Below are positions 14,392-20,577 of a stretch of 20,577 nucleotides of DNA, in pieces. How positions within the stretch are numbered: position 1 is the stretch's first letter; each line of letters starts with the position of its first letter. This stretch comes from an uncultured Ruminococcus sp. Lineage in GTDB: Bacteria; Bacillota; Clostridia; Oscillospirales; Acutalibacteraceae. The stretch spans positions 1-20,577 of the forward strand of contig CAKSNZ010000034.1 of NCBI GenBank assembly GCA_934476515.1. The letters run 5' to 3'. The notes below the pieces were generated by a model that was not told the origin of the DNA, did not search any database, and saw only the letters and a list, made by a program, of their open reading frames with translations. The translations under genes and the position numbers were made by a program.

Positions 14392-16044
14392 GTGGCAAAA
14401 TCGGAAAACAGAAAGTACTATACTGCAATCGTTGTTGCAGCCTTAATCGCCTGCGCTATTCTTGCCCGTGTTTTAAGAAAGAATGATATTCTCCCCGAAA
14501 CAATCGGATTACTGCGTACAGTGATATATATCGGTTTGTATATCGGCTGGGGAATTTCTGTTTACAGGCGTATCCTTTATGCACCTGTACGACGCTATAT
14601 GCTCGGTGTCTCATTTTTGGCTGTTTTTTGGTTTATGCTGCGAACGCTGAAATATCATTTCGTCGCTTCTCCCAATGTGATACGGCATTTATGGTACGGC
14701 TACTATGTCCCGATACTTTTCATACCGCTTCTCTTTGCTGCAGTTTCCCTGTATCTCGGTAAATCAGAAACATTTCGTCTGCCGATATGGGCAAAACTGC
14801 TGCTATATCTCCCCACCGTGCTTTGCGTGCTGCTGGTACTGACCAATGACCTGCATCAGTTTGTATTTTCTTTTCCGTCAGGAGGAATTTGTATTGGCGA
14901 AAGCGGAACCTATACATATGCGGTTGGCTATTATTTTATCATCGCTTGGGTGGTCGTTTGTGCACTGACCGCCTTTGCGATCACGCTGTACAAGTGCCGA
15001 TTGGCACAGCGTAAAAAATATCTGCCTGTACTTGTGCTGTCCTGCTCCATTGTGTATGCGGTTATCTATGCAAGCGGTGCAGAGTGGATGCAAATCATCG
15101 GTGGAGACATCACGGCAGCGCAGTGCCTTATGTTTGTTGGAATGTTGGAATGTTGTATTCAGGTGGGGCTTATTCCCACCAATACAGGGTATGCGGCACT
15201 CTTTGAAGCAGGAACTTTCGGTGCACAAATTACCGATAATGACTATCAAATCCGTTACACCTCTGCTAATTCCCCTGAGATTTCAAAAGGAATAATGCAA
15301 AAAGCGGAAACCGCCACTGTCAGCCTTGATAAAAATACATTACTGAAAAGCCATCCCATTGATGGCGGTTATGTGTTTTGGCAGGAGGATATTACCGAGA
15401 TTACCGCACTGCTTGAACGGCTTGAGGAAAACAACGAGACGATTGCAGAAAGCAATTATCTGGAACAGGAAAACTATCGTGTTAAACTGAAAATCAAAAC
15501 ACTGCGGGAAAAGAACCGATTGTATGACCTTTTGCAGGACAAGACAGCAGAACAAGTTGATTTGTTAGAGCGCTTGTTTTCTCAGTACAATGCAGGGTCA
15601 GATTATGAAAAGCGCCGCAGTCTGCTTGCAAAACTCGCCGTAATCGGTGCCTACATAAAACGCTGCGGCAACTTAATCTTTATCGGTGAACAGTCAAAAA
15701 CTACAGATACGGCGGAACTGTCGCTTTGCATGGAGGAATCCTTTGCCAATTTGGAACTTATGGATATAGACTGTGCGATGGATATTCCTGGCGGCAGCAG
15801 AATTCTCGTCGAGGACGCCATTCGGGTATATGACTTTTTCGAGAAAGTGATAGAGACCGCCATAGATGACCTGCAATCCGTCTTGATGAAAGCACGCAGT
15901 GCTGCCGATTCCGTTATCTTTCGTTTGGAAGTGGAGAGCAGCTGCCCGCTTGCGGACTTTACAGAGTCTTGCGAAAACTGTCTCTTTGAGGATGGCGTAT
16001 GGTGCTTTACGCTGAGAATAGGAAAGGCGGGTGAACAGTTATGA
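14392..16044 (+). CDS. 7TM-type sensor pseudo-kinase
   Basis: GTG 14392 lies 5 bases after GAGGTGG (the GTG at 14383 overlaps that site), giving 550 residues. Seven or eight membrane segments fill residues 5-275, as in HisKA_7TM-type sensor proteins. A PAS-like stretch follows (FEAGTFGAQITDNDYQI...), then a coiled-coil (LLERLEENNETIAESNYL...) and a helical segment RRSLLAKLAVIGAYIKRC where the H-box would be, but without a phosphorylatable His. The last 100 residues (VYDFFEKVIETAIDDLQSVL...CFTLRI) look like a decayed ATPase fold: no Asn of the N box and no Gly-rich G1/G2 motifs. It probably senses a signal at the membrane and controls the partner kinase instead of phosphorylating. It overlaps the kinase gene by ATGA. 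The pseudo-kinase reading is an inference from missing motifs. Confidence 0.75.
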   Translation: MAKSENRKYYTAIVVAALIACAILARVLRKNDILPETIGLLRTVIYIGLYIGWGISVYRRILYAPVRRYMLGVSFLAVFWFMLRTLKYHFVASPNVIRHLWYGYYVPILFIPLLFAAVSLYLGKSETFRLPIWAKLLLYLPTVLCVLLVLTNDLHQFVFSFPSGGICIGESGTYTYAVGYYFIIAWVVVCALTAFAITLYKCRLAQRKKYLPVLVLSCSIVYAVIYASGAEWMQIIGGDITAAQCLMFVGMLECCIQVGLIPTNTGYAALFEAGTFGAQITDNDYQIRYTSANSPEISKGIMQKAETATVSLDKNTLLKSHPIDGGYVFWQEDITEITALLERLEENNETIAESNYLEQENYRVKLKIKTLREKNRLYDLLQDKTAEQVDLLERLFSQYNAGSDYEKRRSLLAKLAVIGAYIKRCGNLIFIGEQSKTTDTAELSLCMEESFANLELMDIDCAMDIPGGSRILVEDAIRVYDFFEKVIETAIDDLQSVLMKARSAADSVIFRLEVESSCPLADFTESCENCLFEDGVWCFTLRIGKAGEQL

Positions 16045-17330
16045 CAACCTTTTATAACTCTGCTTCAACGGAACAATCGGTATTATTGGTATGTCTGTTC
16101 TTTTCGTTGGTTTTGAGTTTGTTTTGCTTTATCGTGTCTCTTACCCGAAGCAGAAAACGGTGGATTACAGTCCTGAACGCAGGAATATATTTGGCACTGT
16201 TTGCCCTGCTGTCTGTTTTGACAGAGAGTTTTTCAAAAATTCGGGAAGGCAGAGAGTATCGCACCTTGCTGCCGCTTCCTATGTGGTCGCTGTGGTGCAT
16301 TACAGGCATAATAGGAGTTTTTCTCATTTTCGGTGCAATTGCTCTTTTTCGTCAGAAAAACCGAGGACTCGGCCGTAATTCAATCAAACAAGCCTTTGAT
16401 ACCCTGCCAAGCGCTGTTTGCTATTTTGCTCCATCAGGTATTGTTAAACTGTGTAATTTTCAAATGCATCGCCTGTTTCGAACCTTGGCACAAAGCGATT
16501 TGCAAACATTCAATGAATTACAGCAGGCACTCAAAGAATGTGACGGAAAAAGCGGCGTCATAAAACTTTCCGATGAAAGACAGACTTACCTTTTTCCTGA
16601 CGGAACGGTGTGGCGTTATGCACAGACCGAGGTAACTGCGCCAAGCATCGGCAAGTATACGGAAACCATCTTTTTTGATGTAACCAAACTTTATGAAAAA
16701 AATCTGCAGCTAAAAGCACAGACAAAACAGCTCAAGAAGATTTCTCTTGAATTAAAGTTCCTTTCGGATAATGTTCTGACCTTGACTAAGGAGAAGGAAG
16801 TTCTTGCGGCGAAAACAAAGCTGCACGATCAAATGGGCGCAGGCATGATTGCCGTGCGCAGAATGTTACAGCACAAGCAGACGACTAAAGACATTGTGGA
16901 GGCTATTCGCCTGTTTAGAAAAGCTGTAAATATGATGAAAATTGATAATGAAAATCCGCTGGAACGAAGCGAACTTGCGGAATTTATGCACGATGCAGAT
17001 GCAATTGGTGTAAAGATAATATTGACTGGAGAGATGCCCGAGCAGACGGAGGTTTACAACGCCTTTATCGTTGCTATGAGGGAATGTCTTACCAACGGTG
17101 TTTGCCATGCGGGGGCAACAGAACTTCAGATTGACATACGGCAAGACGACAGCAGCCTGTCTATGCGCATTACAAACAACGGAACCGTTCCCAAAGGAGA
17201 GATTGTGCCGAAAGGCGGACTGAAGAATATGGAACACTATATTATAAATCTGCAGGGTACTGTAAAAATACAGTCATCGCCGGTGTTTGCCTTGACCGTA
17301 ACAGTACCATTTGCAAAGGAGGGTATGTAA
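16041..17330 (+). CDS. Membrane sensor histidine kinase
   Basis: The start ATG overlaps the previous stop (ATGA), giving 429 residues. Two N-terminal membrane segments (about 13-35, 43-60) and a third at about 78-100 (WSLWCITGIIGVFLIFG) anchor it. A PAS-like input region spans about 120-215 (AVCYFAPSGIVKLCNFQMHR), followed by a coiled-coil. The phospho-acceptor is His262 in KLHDQMGAGM, and the ATPase domain has the N box RECLTNGVCHAGA (Asn352), a reduced G1 (ITNNG) and G2 GGLKNM. This resembles NarX/LytS-like kinases that pair with LuxR-type regulators. It should autophosphorylate at the membrane and pass the phosphate to the regulator encoded directly downstream. Confidence 0.87.
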   Translation: MTTFYNSASTEQSVLLVCLFFSLVLSLFCFIVSLTRSRKRWITVLNAGIYLALFALLSVLTESFSKIREGREYRTLLPLPMWSLWCITGIIGVFLIFGAIALFRQKNRGLGRNSIKQAFDTLPSAVCYFAPSGIVKLCNFQMHRLFRTLAQSDLQTFNELQQALKECDGKSGVIKLSDERQTYLFPDGTVWRYAQTEVTAPSIGKYTETIFFDVTKLYEKNLQLKAQTKQLKKISLELKFLSDNVLTLTKEKEVLAAKTKLHDQMGAGMIAVRRMLQHKQTTKDIVEAIRLFRKAVNMMKIDNENPLERSELAEFMHDADAIGVKIILTGEMPEQTEVYNAFIVAMRECLTNGVCHAGATELQIDIRQDDSSLSMRITNNGTVPKGEIVPKGGLKNMEHYIINLQGTVKIQSSPVFALTVTVPFAKEGM

Positions 17331-17975
17331 ATGATGCAGGTGCTTGTCGTTGATGACCAGAGAATGCCTCGTGACAATATGGAACAAATACTTGCCGCCA
17401 GCGGCCGCTATGAGGTTGCGGCAAGTATCAGCAGTGCGGAACTTGCCATTATAAAGTGTAAGCAGCAGCCGATTGATTTGATTTTGATGGATGTCTGCAC
17501 AAAAGGCAGTAAGAACGGTATTGATGCTGCCGCCGAAATCAAACAGCAGTTTCCGAATATAAAAATTATTATTGTAACCTCTATGGTTGAGGTAAGTTAT
17601 CTTGAGCGTGCCAAAGACGCCAAAGCAGACAGTTTTTGGTATAAGGATTTAAGCCGGGAAGAACTGATCGATGTAATCGACCGCACAATGGCGGGCGAAC
17701 ACCTTTTTCCGGGTGAAACACCGAGGGTAAAATTGGGACTTGCAACCAGTGCAGAGTTTACATCCAAAGAAATTGAGGTTTTGAGGCTCATATGTGAGGG
17801 TTTGGAATACGGTGAGATTGCAGAGAAACTGAATGTGTCTGTCAACACGGTAAAAACCCATGTTTCCCACATTCTGCAAAGAACGGGCTATGCCAATAAA
17901 ACCCGCCTTGCCATAGCGGTCACCAACAAGAATTTTATTATTCCGAGTATTCACGAAGATCAAGAAGAAATCTGA
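17331..17975 (+). CDS. NarL/LuxR-type response regulator
   Basis: ATG 17331 follows the kinase stop without a gap; the ribosome binding site GGAGGG lies inside the kinase gene, and a second ATG immediately follows. The 214 residues comprise a receiver domain (1-125) with acidic VDDQR, phospho-acceptor Asp54 in LILMDV, Thr/Ser switch VTS and Lys in YKD, then a LuxR-type helix-turn-helix (about 145-205: FTSKEIEVLRLICEGLEYGE, IAEKLNVSVNTVKTHVSHIL). It should bind DNA as a dimer when phosphorylated. Targets are unknown; the palindromes in this operon's leader and before the next gene are the obvious candidates. A terminator follows. Confidence 0.93.
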   Translation: MMQVLVVDDQRMPRDNMEQILAASGRYEVAASISSAELAIIKCKQQPIDLILMDVCTKGSKNGIDAAAEIKQQFPNIKIIIVTSMVEVSYLERAKDAKADSFWYKDLSREELIDVIDRTMAGEHLFPGETPRVKLGLATSAEFTSKEIEVLRLICEGLEYGEIAEKLNVSVNTVKTHVSHILQRTGYANKTRLAIAVTNKNFIIPSIHEDQEEI

Positions 17976-17992
17976 ATACAGGCAGACCGTTT

Positions 17993-18026
17993 CCCCGACT
18001 TCATCTGAGGTCGGGGTTATTCTTTT
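17993..18026 (+). terminator. Terminator of the sensor/regulator operon
   Basis: CCCCGACTTCA pairs with TGAGGTCGGGG (one G-U), followed by TTATTCTTTT, 18 bases after the regulator stop. It separates the operon from the next small gene. Confidence 0.75.
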
Positions 18027-18043
18027 GAAAAAAACTTAAAAAA

Positions 18044-18061
18044 ATCACCCATATGGGTGAT
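18044..18061. promoter_or_regulatory. 18-bp perfect palindrome, possible operator
   Basis: ATCACCCATATGGGTGAT lies 76 bases upstream of the receiver-like gene and just before a TATAAT (18079-18084). Two copies of TATTATAC (18104-18111 and 18114-18121) lie closer to the gene. The position suits a regulator binding site at the -35 region. Confidence 0.5.
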
Positions 18062-18136
18062 GTGCGTCAGGGAATCGCTTTGTATAATAAAAGTACGATA
18101 GAAATATTATACCGTATTATACTAGGAGGTGGTATC

Positions 18137-18520
18137 ATGCGCAGAGTGGTTGTGGATATGCAGAACGCCTTGTTTGCCGATGCAATATCTTCAGCACTAA
18201 AAAATTTTGATTCGGATTTCAGCGTTTATCAAAGCGAAGCTCCGGAGCAAACAACCGAGATGTGTTTCGATATACAGGCGAATGTCCTGATTATGGAGGT
18301 CACCGCCTATACTCCGTGGAAGCTTGGGAAACGCATGAAAATTCGAGATGAAGTAAAAGCACAACTCCCGAACTGCAAAATCGTTCTTGTGGTGGATGAA
18401 AATACCGAAAAGAAGCTGGCGGACAAGGTGCGTCAGGCGAAGAAGGACGGGCTTGTTGACAATTTCATCTACGGCTCTGTTTCTTCCACCTATCTTTCGG
18501 CGGTTATCGATGCTTTGTAA
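18137..18520 (+). CDS. Stand-alone receiver-like protein with Glu at the phospho-acceptor site
   Basis: ATG 18137 lies 7 bases after AGGAGGTGG; longer readings upstream run over the palindrome and promoter. The 127 residues have the alternating strand-helix pattern of a CheY fold: RRVVVDMQ, FADAISSALKNF, NVLIMEVTAY, CKIVLVVDENTEK, DNFIYGSVSSTYLSAVIDAL. In a normal receiver the third strand ends in the phospho-acceptor Asp; here that place is Glu54 (LIMEV), and the acidic pair at the start is reduced to Asp7. Such proteins usually cannot be phosphorylated and may mimic the active state or bind partners constitutively. No output domain. It follows the two-component operon but has its own promoter region. 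Confidence 0.7.
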   Translation: MRRVVVDMQNALFADAISSALKNFDSDFSVYQSEAPEQTTEMCFDIQANVLIMEVTAYTPWKLGKRMKIRDEVKAQLPNCKIVLVVDENTEKKLADKVRQAKKDGLVDNFIYGSVSSTYLSAVIDAL

Positions 18521-18706
18521 GGAGGAAGGTGGTGATGGAATGATATGAATGTATTTGACGCTTCTTCGTTCTCCGAACGGATGGGCAATGGCGGACGCTC
18601 TCTTTGCCGTGTGGGAGAGCCGATAAATCAACTCACACGCTCAGATCACCCGGCGAAATGCCGAAAAGAAACAAGGAGGAATTACTTATGAAAGGAGGAA
18701 GATTTG
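18521..18706 (+). other. Leader before the surface protein gene, with tiny ORFs and tandem ribosome binding sites
   Basis: A 48-codon frame (18545-18691, MNVFDASSFSERMGNG...) is present but has no convincing ribosome binding site and no recognisable sequence. An inverted repeat (CGTGTGGGAG/CTCACACG, about 18613-18644) and a small CGGC/GCCG hairpin follow. Two complete initiation sites then stand in series: GGAGG-ATG 18688 (10-residue peptide MKGGRFDEQI, stop 18718-18720) and GGAGG-ATG 18707, the start of the large gene. The first looks like the start of a former gene. Confidence 0.45.
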
Positions 18707-20577
18707 ATGAGCAAATCTAAAAATGTAGTTAAAAAATTAACTATGATATTATTTACGATGTTATTTACATTAGTATCAGTTTTCGCCATTGGACCAACTA
18801 ATGTAAATGCAGAAACAACTGATATTACCGAAATTAATTTGACAGGTAATTATCAATATGGAACTGTTCCAGCAGGAATATTACCTGCATTTAATCCTGG
18901 AACTACTACTGATAGTATTACTATTGATAGAACAAATAGTGACTGGGATTACTATGATGGTAGCAACTGGTCTAGATTTGGTGTAGAGACACCAGTTGCA
19001 TACAATGATGGTAAAACAAAGTATGGATATGATTTCCGTATAGTGACAAATGATGGATATCAACTTGCTTCAGATTTAAAAGTTATCTATAATGGTGAAG
19101 ATGTTACTTCAACTGTTGATATAATGAAGGCCTCTTGGGGTGCTTATGTTACTGTTGATTTGGGAAAAGCAATTGGAACACCAGTTGTTTATACTATAAC
19201 ATTTAATTCAAATGATGGAACATCAGTTGCACCACAAAATGTAAATGCTGGAGAAAAATTAACAGAACCAACACCAGCACCAACAAGAGAAGGATTTACT
19301 TTTGATGGATGGTATGAAGATTCAACATTCAGTACGAAATTTAATTTCGACACACCGATTACTGATAATATGACTCTTTATGCAAACTGGACAGAAAATA
19401 AATATACACTAACATTTGATGCTAATGGTGGAAGTGGAACAATGACACCAAAAGCTGATTTAACTGGAGAATACACATTACCAGCAAATGGCTTTACAGC
19501 ACCAACTGGAAAGCAATTCAAAGGATGGTCATTAACTACTGATGGAGCAATTGTTACTAAAGTAGATATGACTGAAAATAAAACTGTATATGCAATTTGG
19601 GAGGACATCCCTGTTGTTACTTATACCGTTTCCTTTGATGCTAACGGCGGTACAGGCACAATGGCAGATGTAACCGATATTTCCGGCGAATACACGCTCC
19701 CTGCAAACGGCTTCACTGCTCCTGCCGGTAAGCAGTTCAAGGCTTGGAGCGTTGGCGGTGTTGAAAAGGTGGTTGGCGATAAGATTACCGTTACTGCTAA
19801 CACTACCGTAACCGCAGTTTGGGAGCCGATCCCGGTCACGACCTATGACCTCACAACAAGCGTAAACGGTGGTCACGGAACGATTTCCGCAAGCAAAACC
19901 GGACTGACGGCAGGCTCAACCGAAACGATTACCTTTAACCCTGAAGTTGGCTATGAAATCGACACCGTTACGGTGAACGGTACTGCAACATCTGTATCTG
20001 GCAATACTTTGAATGTTACGATGAACGAAAACAAAACCGTTGTTGTAACATACAAAGCAATAGAGTACAACATCACCGTTACAGACGGTAAAGCGACAAT
20101 TGGCGCAGGAAGCGAAATCAGCAAAGCGGCAGAAGGTACAGCTGTTACCCTGACTGCAAATGCGGCTCCGTCCGGCAAGGTATTTGATAAGTGGGAAGTT
20201 GTAAGCGGCGGCATTACCCTTGCAGACGCAAACAGCGCAACCACAACATTTACTATGCCTGCGGAAGCAGTAAGTGTGAAAGCGACCTATAAGAACGCTC
20301 CACATACGCACACCTACAATCAGGAAACTGTAAAACCGGAAGCACTTAAAACCCCTGCTGACTGCACAAGCAACGCAGTATATTTCAAGAGCTGCTCCTG
20401 CGGTGCAATCAGCACAACAGATACCTTCGTAGCGATGAATACTGCTCTCGGTCATGCATATGGTTCTGATTGGAAATACGATTCTACAAACCACTGGCAC
20501 GAATGTTCTCGTTGCCACGACAAAAAGGACGAAGCGGCTCACGATTACGGTTCTGACAATGTTTGCGACACCTGCGG
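18707..20577 (+). CDS. Secreted InlB B-repeat surface protein (partial, open at right edge)
   Basis: ATG 18707 lies 8 bases after GGAGG; 623 codons are visible. Signal peptide 1-35 (KKLTMILFTMLFTL..., cleavage after NVNA). An unrecognised domain of about 125 residues follows. Listeria/Bacteroides B repeats start at residue 162 (YTITFNSNDG...FDGWYEDS...LYANWTE), with two related copies after it (FDANGGSGTM...GYTL-like LPANGF...FKGW, and FDANGGTGTM...FKAW), then two divergent InlB-type repeats. From about residue 530 a His/Cys-rich part begins (CSCGAIS, HWHECSRCH, CDTCG), the usual C-terminal repeat of such gut Firmicutes proteins. Role: cell-surface display or adhesion, by family. Up to about 19610 the codons end mostly in A/T; after that GGC, ACC and CTC appear, so the gene is a mosaic. 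Confidence 0.85.
   Translation, partial: MSKSKNVVKKLTMILFTMLFTLVSVFAIGPTNVNAETTDITEINLTGNYQYGTVPAGILPAFNPGTTTDSITIDRTNSDWDYYDGSNWSRFGVETPVAYNDGKTKYGYDFRIVTNDGYQLASDLKVIYNGEDVTSTVDIMKASWGAYVTVDLGKAIGTPVVYTITFNSNDGTSVAPQNVNAGEKLTEPTPAPTREGFTFDGWYEDSTFSTKFNFDTPITDNMTLYANWTENKYTLTFDANGGSGTMTPKADLTGEYTLPANGFTAPTGKQFKGWSLTTDGAIVTKVDMTENKTVYAIWEDIPVVTYTVSFDANGGTGTMADVTDISGEYTLPANGFTAPAGKQFKAWSVGGVEKVVGDKITVTANTTVTAVWEPIPVTTYDLTTSVNGGHGTISASKTGLTAGSTETITFNPEVGYEIDTVTVNGTATSVSGNTLNVTMNENKTVVVTYKAIEYNITVTDGKATIGAGSEISKAAEGTAVTLTANAAPSGKVFDKWEVVSGGITLADANSATTTFTMPAEAVSVKATYKNAPHTHTYNQETVKPEALKTPADCTSNAVYFKSCSCGAISTTDTFVAMNTALGHAYGSDWKYDSTNHWHECSRCHDKKDEAAHDYGSDNVCDTC

Noticed and set aside
18197..18631. 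Open frame of 144 codons antisense to the receiver-like gene
   Set aside because: It lies over a gene with a strong ribosome binding site and clear fold; it has no initiation site of its own and its translation is irregular.
18541..18690. c-di-GMP or other known riboswitch in the surface-protein leader
   Set aside because: The stems present do not match any riboswitch consensus I know; the conserved GEMM core motifs are absent.
1..20577. CRISPR arrays, tRNA or rRNA genes
   Set aside because: No regularly spaced short repeats, cloverleaf-like sequences or rRNA motifs were seen; the only close repeats are protein-domain duplications.

Overview
The window looks like chromosomal DNA from an anaerobic gut Clostridia, most likely a Ruminococcus-like starch degrader. 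The main reason is a secreted GH13 alpha-amylase with two CBM26-like starch-binding modules and a C-terminal type I dockerin, the architecture described for amylosome enzymes of Ruminococcus bromii. Strong AGGAGG-type ribosome binding sites, a manganese-catalase/CotJC-like fragment, TnpV-type transposon genes and a TnpX/TndX-like large serine recombinase agree with this. The species is inferred. Base composition and codon use change sharply several times, so the window is a patchwork.

Region 1 (1-1107, minus strand): the 5' part of a secreted protein with PPC-like beta-sandwich repeats, running off the left edge, then a hairpin terminator and the C-terminal fragment of a manganese catalase/CotJC-type gene. 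Region 2 (about 1100-5985): a compact, very AT-rich mobile unit. A large serine recombinase lies on the minus strand downstream of two small ORFs (69 and 32 aa). Divergent from them is a STAND/NB-ARC-like P-loop NTPase whose reading frame is split by one in-frame TAA (4943-4945) and then stays open to 5962. The two arms share a 38-bp near-perfect palindrome (3407-3444) that overlaps a well-formed promoter. I read this as a candidate recombinase-plus-defence-cargo element. Region 3 (5985-7260, minus strand): a decayed sugar-use locus, with the first part of a GPH/MFS sugar symporter cut at the element edge, an N-terminally truncated zinc-type polyol dehydrogenase and a short GH32 (sucrose-6-phosphate hydrolase/invertase) remnant.

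Region 4 (7300-11150, plus strand): the intact dockerin-bearing amylase with its own promoter and terminator. Region 5 (11280-13100): a gene resembling the OGG-fold DNA glycosylase-like family, broken by a -1 frameshift at an A6 tract, then a WYL-domain regulator cut off at its 3' end. Region 6 (13100-14220): a transposon scar with tnpV, a translationally coupled 59-aa gene, terminator hairpins and a probable remnant of a group II intron domain I.

Region 7 (14230-18520, plus strand): a tightly packed signalling operon with a 7TM-type pseudo-sensor kinase, a membrane histidine kinase (4-bp ATGA overlap), a NarL/LuxR-type response regulator (start directly after the preceding stop), and then a separately transcribed stand-alone receiver-like protein with Glu where the phospho-acceptor Asp belongs. 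Region 8 (18530-20577): a secreted InlB B-repeat/Cys-rich surface protein open at the right edge. Its first about 900 bases are AT-rich and the rest has a quite different codon use, as if two genes had been recombined. The operon and the surface protein may form one sensing-and-display unit; that link rests on position only.
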